This document shows positions 16,846-24,583 of a stretch of 37,943 nt of DNA, one piece after another. The position numbers and the translations under genes are program-made. The stretch is from contig DVKB01000017.1 of NCBI GenBank assembly GCA_018716305.1, positions 1-37,943 of the forward strand, written 5' to 3'. The notes beneath the pieces were generated by a model. That model was not told the DNA's origin. It searched no databases and was given only the letters and a program-made list of their open reading frames with translations. Within the stretch, counting starts at the first letter, position 1. Every line of letters starts with the position of its first letter. The stretch comes from Candidatus Scatomonas merdigallinarum. Its GTDB lineage: Bacteria; Bacillota; Clostridia; Lachnospirales; Lachnospiraceae.

Positions 16846-17697
16846 ATGTCCGGAATATTGTATCTGTGCGGAACGCCCATTGGAAATCTGGAGGACATGA
16901 CCTTCCGGGCGGTTCGGACTTTAAAAGAAGCGGATCTGATCGCGGCGGAGGATACCAGAAACAGCATCAAGCTGCTGAACCATTTTGAGATCCACACTCC
17001 CATGACCAGTTACCACGAGTATAATAAAATCGAAAAAGGCAGGGAACTGGTAGAAAAAATGCGGCAGGGCATGAAAATCGCCCTGATTACCGACGCCGGC
17101 ATGCCCGGGATCTCCGACCCGGGGGAGGAGCTGACGGCTATGGCCCTGGAGGCGGGGATCCCGGTGACGGCAGTGCCGGGGCCGGCTGCCTGTGTCACCG
17201 GGCTGGTGCTTTCCGGACTGCCTTCCCGGAGATTTGCCTTTGAGGCCTTTCTGCCCCAGGACAAAAAAGAGCGGAGAGAAATTCTGCGGGAGCTGAAAGA
17301 GGAATTCCGCACCACGGTGCTCTATGAGGCCCCCCACCGTCTGCTTCGGACCCTGGAAGAACTGAGGGAGGTTCTGGGAGAATCCCGGAGGGCTGCCGTC
17401 TGCCGGGAGCTTACCAAAAAGCATGAAACCCTTTTTCGGGGAACTCTGGGGGAAGCCTGCGCCCATTACCGGCAGGAAGCTCCCCGGGGGGAATGCGTGC
17501 TGGTGCTGGAAGGCCGCTCCCGCCTGGAAGTGAGGCAGGCGGAGCAGGAGAACTGGAAGGCCATGTCCCTGGAAGCCCACATGGCCCTTTACATGGAAAA
17601 AGGCATGGATCGGAAAGAAGCCATGAAACAGGTGGCCAAGGACCGGGGATGCAGTAAGAGAGACGTATATCAGCAGCTCCTGGAGCAGGAGGAATGA
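16846..17697 (+). CDS. rsmI: 16S rRNA 2'-O-ribose C1402 methyltransferase RsmI
   Basis: A 283-aa tetrapyrrole-methylase-fold enzyme that 2'-O-methylates C1402 in the 16S rRNA decoding centre. Signatures: LYLCGTPIGNLEDMTFRA at the N-terminus, AAEDTRNS, the Gly-rich ALITDAGMPGISDPG, and VPGPAACVTGLVLSGLP. The C-terminal RsmI helical extension with KEAMKQVAKDRGCSKRDVY is present, and length is normal. It closes the holB operon. The ribosome site AAAGGAGAG lies just upstream, and no convincing terminator is visible in the 150 bp after it. Confidence 0.96.
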   Translation: MSGILYLCGTPIGNLEDMTFRAVRTLKEADLIAAEDTRNSIKLLNHFEIHTPMTSYHEYNKIEKGRELVEKMRQGMKIALITDAGMPGISDPGEELTAMALEAGIPVTAVPGPAACVTGLVLSGLPSRRFAFEAFLPQDKKERREILRELKEEFRTTVLYEAPHRLLRTLEELREVLGESRRAAVCRELTKKHETLFRGTLGEACAHYRQEAPRGECVLVLEGRSRLEVRQAEQENWKAMSLEAHMALYMEKGMDRKEAMKQVAKDRGCSKRDVYQQLLEQEE

Positions 17698-17849
17698 CAT
17701 ATCTTAAAGAGTATGTGCATAAGGGGATAAAAACAGAAGAACCGGCCCTTCGATGATTGTGCAGAGCGGATGTAGCAGGAAGCGCAGCCGTGTGATACTA
17801 TGATAACAGAGAAGTTCTGCGATACCGGTAATCGAAAGGAGGTTTCCCT

Positions 17850-19082
17850 ATGACAGATTACAAGAAACTGTACCAGGAGAGAAAGACCCGGGTGGAGACG
17901 GCAGTGGCCGGCGGGCAGCCGGACCGGGTTCCCAACGTGCTGTTGGTAGGCACCTATCCCATTCACAAAGCGGGTATGACCATGGCGGAGAGCATGGTGG
18001 ACCATGAGAAGGCCTGCCAGGCCATGCTTTCTTTCTACGAGACCCATTCCTGCACGGATACCGCCAGCATCAGCAATTTTATGCCCGCGGCCAAAACCCT
18101 GGAGAATCTGGACGTGAAAACCGCCAGATGGCCCGGGGATCCCAAGGGACTAGATGTGAACAACACCTACCAGTTTATTGAGTTTCCCACCCTGGAAGCG
18201 GAGGAGTACGAGGAATTCTTCCGGGATCCGGCGGGATTCTGGATCAGCAAGCATCTGCCCCGAACCATCGGGCTGTTTGAGCCGCTGGCCAAAATGGATT
18301 TCTACGAACTGATCCTGGGAGCCCAGAGATTCCTCACGGATCCGTCGGCGATCCCCGTCTATCAGCGGCTGCTGGCAGCGGCGGAAGAAAATCAGCGCAT
18401 GAATCAGATCATCGGCAGATACGATCAGAAGCTGAAAGACCTGGGGTATTATTCCATTATGGGCGGAGGTTCCGCCACAGCCTTCGATATGCTGGGGGAT
18501 ACTTTAAGAGGAACCTTCGGCATGATGCCGGATCTCATTGAGGAGAGGGACAATGTAAAGCGCGCGCTGGAGATCTTTGTGAAACTGCATCTGAAAGACA
18601 GCCTGGAGTTCTGCCGGGCCACCGGCAGCCGGTACGCCTGGGTCATGCTGCATAAGGGATTCGACAACTTTATCAGCGATGCGGATTACCGGGAACTGTA
18701 CTGGCCTTACCTGCAGCAGTGGATCCTGGGGCTGATCGAGCATGATATCACCCCGGTCGTCTACACGGAAGGCGCCTACAATACCCGGCTGAAATATCTG
18801 AAGGATGTGCCGGAGCACAAGGTGATCTATCACTTTGAGGAGGTGGATCTGAAGCTGGCAAAGAAGGAGCTGGGAGATACGGCCTGCCTTATGGGCGGGT
18901 TCCCGGTGTACACGGTCCGCTACGGCACCCCGGAGCAGATTGAGGAGCAGGTGAAGGAACTCCTGGACATTATGGCTCCCGGCGGAGGCTATCTGTTTAC
19001 CACCGGCTATTCTCTGGAGGACTGCCCGGAGGAGAACATGGAAGCCCTGCTTCAGGCGGTGGAAAAGTACGGGAAATACTGA
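17850..19082 (+). CDS. Uroporphyrinogen decarboxylase (URO-D) family protein
   Basis: A 410-aa TIM-barrel protein of the URO-D superfamily, which includes HemE and the MtaA/MtbA-type methylcobamide methyltransferases. It opens with the family's RVETAVAGGQPDRVPNVLL and ends with PGGGYLFTTGYSLEDCPEENM, the usual last strand. In MtaA-type enzymes a His-x-Cys plus a distal Cys bind zinc. Here the corresponding strand reads TEGAYNTR (Glu307), with a Cys at 346 in ACLMGGFPVY, so the site differs. A role as corrinoid-linked or tetrahydrofolate-linked demethylase component is plausible but unproven. It is much longer than HemE and no heme genes lie nearby. The ribosome site AAAGGAGG is strong. It stands alone between rsmI and a terminator. 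Confidence 0.78.
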   Translation: MTDYKKLYQERKTRVETAVAGGQPDRVPNVLLVGTYPIHKAGMTMAESMVDHEKACQAMLSFYETHSCTDTASISNFMPAAKTLENLDVKTARWPGDPKGLDVNNTYQFIEFPTLEAEEYEEFFRDPAGFWISKHLPRTIGLFEPLAKMDFYELILGAQRFLTDPSAIPVYQRLLAAAEENQRMNQIIGRYDQKLKDLGYYSIMGGGSATAFDMLGDTLRGTFGMMPDLIEERDNVKRALEIFVKLHLKDSLEFCRATGSRYAWVMLHKGFDNFISDADYRELYWPYLQQWILGLIEHDITPVVYTEGAYNTRLKYLKDVPEHKVIYHFEEVDLKLAKKELGDTACLMGGFPVYTVRYGTPEQIEEQVKELLDIMAPGGGYLFTTGYSLEDCPEENMEALLQAVEKYGKY

Positions 19083-19165
19083 TATGCTGCTTTGATTTCA
19101 GAAGAATCCGATCTGAATCTGAACCAGGCGCTTTCTTTTATACGAAAAGCATAGCGCAGCCCGCC

Positions 19166-19194
19166 GCATAGAACCGCGGGAAAATACATACATT
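19166..19194 (+). promoter_or_regulatory. Sigma-E-like promoter for spmA
   Basis: GCATAGA at 19166-19172 and CATACATT at 19187-19194 are separated by 14 bp. This is an excellent fit to the mother-cell sigma-E pattern (KMATATT, 14-15 bp, CATACAnT). The spmA gene of Bacillus is sigma-E dependent, so the site and gene agree. Initiation would fall near 19201, before the terminator hairpin at 19209. Confidence 0.7.
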
Positions 19195-19208
19195 GGTAAA
19201 AAGACAGG

Positions 19209-19247
19209 GCCGGGAATCTGAAGCGGGATGAGATTCCCGGCTTTTTT
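19209..19247 (+). terminator. Intrinsic terminator between URO-D gene and spmA
   Basis: An 11-bp perfect stem (GCCGGGAATCT 19209-19219 with AGATTCCCGGC 19231-19241) is followed by six T residues at 19242-19247. It ends the upstream transcript. It also lies downstream of the predicted sigma-E start and touches the spmA ribosome site GGGAGG, so it may attenuate spmA. Confidence 0.85.
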
Positions 19248-19258
19248 GGGAGGCGTCT

Positions 19259-19870
19259 ATGAATTATCTCTGGGGAGGAATGCTTCTTCTGGGCATTCTC
19301 TATGGAGCTTTTACCGGAAATCTGTCTCAGGTGACAGAGTCCATTCTGGATTCAGCCAAAGAGGCGGTGACGCTGTGTATTTCCATGGCCGGGATCACCG
19401 GATTCTGGTGCGGGCTGATGAAGATCGCGGAGCATTCCGGCCTGATTGAAAAAATCACAGAAAAAATCCGGCCGCTGCTTCGGTTTCTGTTTCCGGGGCT
19501 CCCCCGGAACCACCCGGCAGGAAAGGCAATTTCCCTGAACATGATCGCTAATTTTCTGGGGCTGGGCTGGGCAGCCACTCCCGCGGGGCTGAAAGCCATG
19601 GAGGAACTTGGCCGGCTGGAGGATGACAGGCGGGCCGGGAAAGCGCCGGGGCCGGTGCGGGAACAGGGGACAGCCGGAAATGAAATGTGCACCTTTCTCA
19701 TCGTCAACATTTCCTCCCTGCAGCTGATCCCGGTCAGCGTTATCGCCTACCGAAGCCAGTACGGCAGCGTGAATCCGGCGGGGATCATCGGTCCGGCGAT
19801 CCTGGCCACGGCGGTGAGCACGGCAGCAGCGGTTCTGTTCTGCAGGATTATGGAAAGGCGGAGAGCGTAA
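19259..19870 (+). CDS. spmA: Spore maturation protein A (SpmA-like)
   Basis: A 203-aa membrane protein with about four hydrophobic segments and the nucleoside-recognition/Gate domain of SpmA. Typical stretches are AKEAVTLCISMAGITGFWCGLMKIAE, FPGLPRNHPAGKAISLNMIANFLGLGWAATPAGLKAM, and NEMCTFLIVNISSLQLIP. SpmA with SpmB is needed for spore core dehydration in Bacillus and Clostridium. No spmB follows; the next genes are the AT-rich ATPase pair, so spmB is elsewhere, lost or displaced. The ATG follows GGGAGGCG, which directly abuts the terminator T run. Confidence 0.9.
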   Translation: MNYLWGGMLLLGILYGAFTGNLSQVTESILDSAKEAVTLCISMAGITGFWCGLMKIAEHSGLIEKITEKIRPLLRFLFPGLPRNHPAGKAISLNMIANFLGLGWAATPAGLKAMEELGRLEDDRRAGKAPGPVREQGTAGNEMCTFLIVNISSLQLIPVSVIAYRSQYGSVNPAGIIGPAILATAVSTAAAVLFCRIMERRRA

Positions 19871-19937
19871 AGCCCTCTGCCTTTTTAACGGCAAAAGGGC
19901 ATTCTGAAAATAATCACGGAAATATCGGGAATACTAG

Positions 19938-19966
19938 TTGAAATAATAAAAATAAAGATATAGAAT
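19938..19966 (+). promoter_or_regulatory. Sigma-A promoter for the ATPase pair
   Basis: TTGAAA at 19938-19943 and TAGAAT at 19961-19966 are separated by 17 bp. Two direct AATAATAACG repeats (19971-19980 and 19992-20001) lie between it and the ATPase ribosome site and might bind a regulator. Confidence 0.6.
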
Positions 19967-20010
19967 AGAAAATAATAACGCAGAACTCGATAATAATAAC
20001 GGAGGTTGCT

Positions 20011-21165
20011 ATGAAATTATTAAAAATATCAATCGAAGGACTGCCGCATTTTAAAAATAATCTGGAGATAGATTTCGTGGCGCGGCAAAGAGTCGCAGAG
20101 GATGACAGGGAACAGTTATCCTATATTTTTTCTAATATCTATACAACTCCGGCACTCTCCTTTATAGGTATTAATGCATCCGGAAAGACAACGATATTAA
20201 AAGCAATTTCCTTTGCGATAGATCTGCTGAATAACAGACCACTCAATCATATACCCTCAAAAGGAATCTTTGATGATATGGATTGCGGGCAGCAAGTATG
20301 CTTTTCAGCCTGTTTTTATCACCATGGGATTGTATATAAGTTACAGACTGTCATAGGGAAAAAAGAAAATCCGATGGATGGAAGCACGAATCTTGTTATT
20401 TTAGACGAGACGCTTTGGTCGAAGGAAAGCAGCAGAATTAAGACAAAAAAAAGTCTTTACCAGTTTGAAGATTCCAACCTGAGAGCGGGAAGAGATAAAA
20501 ATGCGGAATATCTGATGGACGATGTCAGTATCATCGTTGCATTAAATAAAAAGCAGGATACCAATTTTTTCTTATATGATACATCGGAATTTACAGATTA
20601 TAATATGCTGAATGTTTTGGGAAAATATCCAAAAGAAATGTTGACCTTTTTGGATCCAAGTATTGAATATCTGTTTTGCCAGCCCAATGAAAAAAAAGTG
20701 GATATTAAATTAAAGTTTTACGGCAGGGATACAATCCACTTGAACAGTCCTTTGGAATTGAATAAATATCTTTCTTCAGGCACCATAAAGGGACTCAGTG
20801 TATTTATGGGAGCTGTGTTTGCTTTCACGGCGGGAGGGTATTTGCTGGTAGATGAGCTGGAGAACCATTTCAATAAAGAGATCGTTTCAACTTTAATCCG
20901 CTTTTTTATGGACAAAAAAATCAATAAAAAAGGCGCAACATTGATTTTCTCTACCCACTATTCGGAATTACTGGATGAATTTGACAGAAACGATGAGATT
21001 TATATTATAAGGAACAGAGGGGGAATTACAGCGGAAAACCTATCCGATATTTTAAAAAGAAACGATATTAAAAAAAGCGAAATTTACGACAGCGATTTCC
21101 TGAAAGGAACTGTGCCTGCTTATGAGTCATATATTGCTTTGAAAAAGGTCCTTGTATCTTTATGA
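20011..21165 (+). CDS. AAA/ABC-type ATPase (AAA_15/21-like), likely defence component
   Basis: A 384-aa SMC/ABC-like ATPase of the kind annotated AAA_15 or AAA_21. Walker A is GINASGKTT (residues 53-61), the ABC signature-like segment is YLSSGTIKGL, Walker B is GGYLLVDELENH, and an H-loop His is in LIFSTHYSEL. There is no membrane segment and no transporter partner, so it is not an ABC exporter. Codon use and base composition are clearly AT-rich against both flanks, suggesting horizontal gain. The partner gene starts 17 bp later. Two-gene units of such an ATPase with a small TOPRIM or RloB/DUF4435-like protein are known anti-phage systems (PARIS is one). Function here is inferred from that resemblance only. 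Confidence 0.8.
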   Translation: MKLLKISIEGLPHFKNNLEIDFVARQRVAEDDREQLSYIFSNIYTTPALSFIGINASGKTTILKAISFAIDLLNNRPLNHIPSKGIFDDMDCGQQVCFSACFYHHGIVYKLQTVIGKKENPMDGSTNLVILDETLWSKESSRIKTKKSLYQFEDSNLRAGRDKNAEYLMDDVSIIVALNKKQDTNFFLYDTSEFTDYNMLNVLGKYPKEMLTFLDPSIEYLFCQPNEKKVDIKLKFYGRDTIHLNSPLELNKYLSSGTIKGLSVFMGAVFAFTAGGYLLVDELENHFNKEIVSTLIRFFMDKKINKKGATLIFSTHYSELLDEFDRNDEIYIIRNRGGITAENLSDILKRNDIKKSEIYDSDFLKGTVPAYESYIALKKVLVSL

Positions 21166-21182
21166 GATAGGAGGATTTCGCG

Positions 21183-21704
21183 ATGGAAAAATATACAGCA
21201 TGCATCTGCGAGGGCGGGGCTGAGCGGGCAATACTGGATCTGCTGCTGGATGCGCACAAATTGATTTTTGAAAGAGAAGATTTAATTGAGGAAGAACTGT
21301 TGAGATGTCGAAACGCGCGGGAATTTGAGAGACGATATTTGAAAAAAGGTTTTTCTGAAAAGATCACGGTTTATCGTATTCTAGATTCTCGGCGAGAGAA
21401 TTTTAAACTGAGTAAGGCATATGAACAAAAAATTGATGTTATTAATGTCATCACAGCACCTGAGATTGAAATGCTGATTATTTGCTGTGAGGGGAAATAT
21501 AAGGAATTTAAAAACTCAGGTTTAAAGCCCAGTGTCTATTGTAAAACAAAATTAAAATTAATAAATGTGAAAAACTATGAATTTATTCAGACTTATTTTT
21601 CGGACATGCATATTTTGATAAATGCGCTGCATGAATATAGAAGAGTATCAAAGATTCGCAAAGAAGAAAAAACGTTGTTCGATTTATTGAAGTCCAGCTA
21701 TTAG
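21183..21704 (+). CDS. Small TOPRIM/RloB-like effector candidate
   Basis: A 173-aa AT-rich, Lys/Glu-rich protein following the ATPase with AGGAGGA as ribosome site. I do not recognise an exact family. CEGGAE (residues 9-14) resembles the TOPRIM glutamate motif (vEG-x-x-E) of RloB, DUF4435 and OLD-like nucleases. YRILDSRREN near Asp68 may be the following Asp strand, though the second Asp of DxD is replaced. ITAPEIEMLII (90-100) mirrors the SNPxFExW segment of RloB. A Lys-rich part (KPSVYCKTKLKL) follows. Together with the ATPase it looks like an effector kept in check or triggered by that ATPase. The nuclease assignment is a hypothesis. Confidence 0.55.
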   Translation: MEKYTACICEGGAERAILDLLLDAHKLIFEREDLIEEELLRCRNAREFERRYLKKGFSEKITVYRILDSRRENFKLSKAYEQKIDVINVITAPEIEMLIICCEGKYKEFKNSGLKPSVYCKTKLKLINVKNYEFIQTYFSDMHILINALHEYRRVSKIRKEEKTLFDLLKSSY

Positions 21705-21768
21705 TATCTTTTATACGGCATATATTTGATTTATGCCAGAAATGAACGAACGGAAGGAGGGCATGTCT

Positions 21769-23370
21769 ATGAAGCTTACATTTTTGGGCGCCGCCCATGA
21801 GGTGACCGGCAGCTGCTATTATCTGGAGGCGGCGGGAAAGAAGTTTCTGGTGGACTGCGGCATGGAGCAGGGCCCCAACATCTACGAAAACAAACCCATT
21901 CCGGTGCCGGCGGCGGAGCTGGACTTTGTGCTGCTGACCCACGCCCACATCGACCACTCGGGAAATCTGCCGGCCCTTTACGCCCACGGATTCCGGGGGC
22001 CGGTGTACACCACAGAGGCCACGGCGGATCTCTGCGATATCATGCTCCGCGACAGCGCCCACATTCAGATGATGGAGGCGGAATGGCGCACCAAGAAAAA
22101 CCGCCGGGCCGGGAAGCCGGATCACATTCCGCCCTACACCATGGAGGACGCCCTGGGGCTGATCCAGCATCTGGCGGGCTGCCCTTATAATAAGGTAATT
22201 ACTCTGGAGGAGGGAATCAAAGTCCGCTTTGTGGATGTGGGACATCTGCTTGGCTCCGCCAGCATTGAAATCTGGCTGACGGAAGGGGAAACGGAGAAAA
22301 AAATCGTATTTTCCGGAGACATCGGGAACCTGCACCAGCCTCTGATCAAGGACCCCAGCTATGTGGAGGAGGCGGACTACGTGGTCATGGAGTCTACCTA
22401 CGGCAACCGGGAGCACGAGGCGCCTCCGGACTATGTAAAAGCCTTGGCGGAAGTCATCGAGAGAACGCTCTCCCGGGGCGGAAATCTGGTGATCCCCTCC
22501 TTTGCCGTGGGGCGCACCCAGGAAATGCTCTACTTTATCCGTCAGATCAAGGCGGACCGGCTGGTATCCTTTGATTTTCCGGTTTACGTGGACAGTCCTC
22601 TGGCGGTGGAGGCCACCGGCATTTTTGACGAGCACTACCGGGACTGTTTTGACGGGGAAGCCAAAGCGCTGGTGGAGCAGGGGATCAATCCCATCCGCTT
22701 CCCGGGGCTGAAGGTTTCGGTTACTACGGAGGAATCCAGGGAAATCAACTTCAACCAGCAGCCGAAAGTAATCATCTCTGCCAGCGGCATGTGCGACGCA
22801 GGCCGGATCAAACACCATTTGAAGCACAATCTCTGGCGGCGGGAATGCACCATCCTTTTTGTGGGCTATCAGGCCAACGGCACATTGGGCCGGGCCCTGG
22901 TGGAAGGGGCGGAGAAGGTTAGGATTTTCGGGGAAGAAGTTCATGTGGCGGCGGAAGTAAAAGAACTGCCGGGAGTCAGCGGCCACGCGGACCGGTCCGG
23001 GCTGCTCCGGTGGGCTGCCTCCTTTAAAGAAAGACCCCGGAAAGTCTTTGTAACCCACGGGGAAGACGAAGTGACAAAAATCTTCGCGGAGACCCTCCGC
23101 CATGAACTGGGCTATGACGCCATGGCGCCCTACAGCGGCACGGTCTACGATCTGGCGGCGGATGAACTGGAGGCGGCTCCGGCGCCGGTGAAAGCGGAAA
23201 AACAGGAGAAACCGGCTGTTTCCTCCAGAACCAGGACCGTCTTTGACCGTCTGATGGCCGCGGGTCAGAGGCTGTTGACTGTGATCCGCCGCAACGAGGG
23301 CGGGGCCAACAAGGATCTGGCAAAGTTTACCGACCAGATCAATTCCCTCTGCGACAAGTGGGACAGATAA
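21769..23370 (+). CDS. Metallo-beta-lactamase/beta-CASP RNA-processing hydrolase
   Basis: A 533-aa exonuclease-like protein of the CPSF73/Ysh1 family. The MBL motif HAHIDHSG (near residue 60) and later His and Asp (DVGHLLGSAS, SGDIGN) bind two zinc ions. The beta-CASP part includes SFAVGRTQEML and VYVDSPLA, and ISASGMCDAGRIKHHLKHNL with GVSGHADRSGL are motifs B and C. A 60-residue low-similarity tail follows. Such enzymes cut or trim RNA, although the bacterial substrate is undefined. The ATG at 21769 is favoured over 21763 by its spacing from AAGGAGGG. It returns to the GC-rich composition of the genome right after the AT-rich pair. Confidence 0.9.
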   Translation: MKLTFLGAAHEVTGSCYYLEAAGKKFLVDCGMEQGPNIYENKPIPVPAAELDFVLLTHAHIDHSGNLPALYAHGFRGPVYTTEATADLCDIMLRDSAHIQMMEAEWRTKKNRRAGKPDHIPPYTMEDALGLIQHLAGCPYNKVITLEEGIKVRFVDVGHLLGSASIEIWLTEGETEKKIVFSGDIGNLHQPLIKDPSYVEEADYVVMESTYGNREHEAPPDYVKALAEVIERTLSRGGNLVIPSFAVGRTQEMLYFIRQIKADRLVSFDFPVYVDSPLAVEATGIFDEHYRDCFDGEAKALVEQGINPIRFPGLKVSVTTEESREINFNQQPKVIISASGMCDAGRIKHHLKHNLWRRECTILFVGYQANGTLGRALVEGAEKVRIFGEEVHVAAEVKELPGVSGHADRSGLLRWAASFKERPRKVFVTHGEDEVTKIFAETLRHELGYDAMAPYSGTVYDLAADELEAAPAPVKAEKQEKPAVSSRTRTVFDRLMAAGQRLLTVIRRNEGGANKDLAKFTDQINSLCDKWDR

Positions 23371-23405
23371 AAGAAGCGGGGCTGGCTGACAGTCCCGCTT
23401 CTTTT
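23369..23405. terminator. Bidirectional intrinsic terminator
   Basis: A 12-bp stem AAAAGAAGCGGG (23369-23380) with CCCGCTTCTTTT (23394-23405) and a 13-nt loop lies between convergent genes. Terminal A/T runs allow use from both sides. Confidence 0.85.
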
Positions 23406-23418
23406 ATCTGCCGAAGGC

Positions 23419-23655
23419 TTACAGAGCCTGTTTCAGAGCCTTTGCCAGCTGGTCCGGACAGGAAGTGTTCTTAAATCCGCATTGGATGCCCTCCAGTTTG
23501 GCGATGGCTTCTTTGGCGTCCATGCCCTCCACCAGAGCGCTGATGCCTTTCAGATTTCCGTTGCAGCCTCCGGTAAAAGAGACATTGTGAATCTTTCCGT
23601 CCTCCAGCTCAAAAGAGATCAGCTGGGAACAGGTTCCGTGTGTTTTGTATACCAT
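23419..23655 (-). CDS. TSCPD domain protein (TIGR03905-like)
   Basis: A 78-aa protein with four cysteines (Cys9, 31, 59, 66) and the name-giving TSCPDQLAKAL motif near its C-terminus. The TSCPD domain also occurs at the end of some ribonucleotide reductases, where the cysteines bind zinc. Stand-alone versions such as this are common in Clostridia and uncharacterised. A GGAGAGGAG ribosome site lies upstream of its ATG. It is convergent with the beta-CASP gene and divergent from the nucleosidase gene. Confidence 0.9.
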   Translation of the reverse strand: MVYKTHGTCSQLISFELEDGKIHNVSFTGGCNGNLKGISALVEGMDAKEAIAKLEGIQCGFKNTSCPDQLAKALKQAL

Positions 23656-23702
23656 AACCGTATTCTCCTCTCCGAGCGATGAATCTCAGGCCCTTCCCCG
23701 GT

Positions 23703-23732
23703 TTGACGGGTTTGGGCCTATCGTGTTATTAT
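23703..23732 (+). promoter_or_regulatory. Sigma-A promoter for mtnN
   Basis: TTGACG at 23703-23708 and TATTAT at 23727-23732 are 18 bp apart, about 50 bp before the nucleosidase gene. Confidence 0.65.
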
Positions 23733-23782
23733 AGCAGAAACGAGAGAAAGATTCTATATGGAATCACAGGAGGAATGAACAA

Positions 23783-24481
23783 ATGAATTTAATCGGAATT
23801 ATCGGAGCCATGGAGGAAGAGGTCAGCCAGCTGAAAGAAAAGATGACGGACGTCCGGATCACCAAAAAGGCGGAGATGGAATTCTGCAAAGGCATTCTCA
23901 ACGGAAAGGCTGTGGTGGTAGTCCGCTCCGGCATCGGCAAGGTCAACGCCGGCATCTGCGCCCAGATCCTGGTGGACGACTATCAGGTGGACTGCATCAT
24001 CAACACCGGCATTGCCGGAAGCCTGAAAAATGAGATCAACATCGGCGATATTGTGGTATCCACAGATACCGTGCAGCATGACATGGACGCCACCGGTTTC
24101 GGCTATCCTCTGGGGCAGATTCCCCGGATGGACACCCTGGCTTTCCCGGCGGATGAAAAGTTGATCGCGCTTGCCCAGGAAGTCTGCCGGGAGGTGATCC
24201 CGGAGATACAGGTCTTCGCGGGACGGGTGGTCAGCGGCGATCAGTTTGTGTCGGACCGGGAATCAAAGGAGCGGATCAGCAAAAATTTCCAGGGATACTG
24301 CACGGAGATGGAGGGAGCCGCCATTGCCCAGGCAGCCTATCTGAATCATGTGCCCTACGTGGTTCTGCGGGCCATCTCCGATAAAGCGGACGACAGCGCT
24401 TCCGTAGATTATCCGGCATTCGAGCGGGAAGCCATCCGCCACAGCGTCGAACTCATGTCCAATATGGTGAAACGGCTGTAA
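23783..24481 (+). CDS. mtnN: 5'-methylthioadenosine/S-adenosylhomocysteine nucleosidase
   Basis: A 232-aa nucleosidase that cleaves MTA and SAH to adenine plus the thioribose sugar, recycling by-products of SAM-dependent reactions. Family motifs: IGAMEEEV with the catalytic Glu, GSGIGKVNA-like RSGIGKVNAG, VVSGDQFVSD, EMEGAAIAQAA (ribose-binding Met/Glu) and RAISDKADDSA with the catalytic Asp. Length matches E. coli Pfs. It has its own promoter and an AGGAGGAA ribosome site, and a terminator follows. It would serve the methyltransferases and radical SAM enzyme found elsewhere in the window as well as the rest of the cell. Confidence 0.96.
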   Translation: MNLIGIIGAMEEEVSQLKEKMTDVRITKKAEMEFCKGILNGKAVVVVRSGIGKVNAGICAQILVDDYQVDCIINTGIAGSLKNEINIGDIVVSTDTVQHDMDATGFGYPLGQIPRMDTLAFPADEKLIALAQEVCREVIPEIQVFAGRVVSGDQFVSDRESKERISKNFQGYCTEMEGAAIAQAAYLNHVPYVVLRAISDKADDSASVDYPAFEREAIRHSVELMSNMVKRL

Positions 24482-24498
24482 AACAGAAAAAGTACAGG

Positions 24499-24518
24499 AA
24501 AACCGTCGAACGGTTTTT
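24499..24518 (+). terminator. Intrinsic terminator after mtnN
   Basis: Stem AAAACCGT (24499-24506) with ACGGTTTT (24510-24517) and a CGA loop, extended by T at 24518. It is short but T-rich. Confidence 0.7.
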
Positions 24519-24519
24519 G

Positions 24520-24547
24520 TTTACAAAGCCTGTCCCCCGGGTATATC
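24520..24547 (+). promoter_or_regulatory. Possible promoter for the membrane protein gene
   Basis: TTTACA at 24520-24525 and TATATC at 24542-24547 are 16 bp apart, with TATCAT at 24544-24549 as an alternative -10 (18 bp). It is placed just after the mtnN terminator. Confidence 0.4.
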
Positions 24548-24583
24548 ATGGCCTCACAAAAAAATTAACAGGGGGTATTGATT

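Noticed and set aside
19876-19900. Hairpin after spmA as an intrinsic terminator.
   Set aside because: The stem GCCC..TGCC/GGCA..GGGC has an internal mismatch loop and no T run follows.
19906-19919. AAAATAATCACGGA also occurs upstream of the antitoxin remnant (reverse strand, about 28163-28176), hinting at a shared mobile boundary.
   Set aside because: A 14-nt match between two AT-rich positions is expected by chance somewhere in 38 kb, and neither flank shows further similarity or target duplication.
21583-23103. Long reverse-strand open frame opposite the beta-CASP gene.
   Set aside because: No start signal or recognisable domain; the forward frame carries the complete metallo-beta-lactamase motifs.
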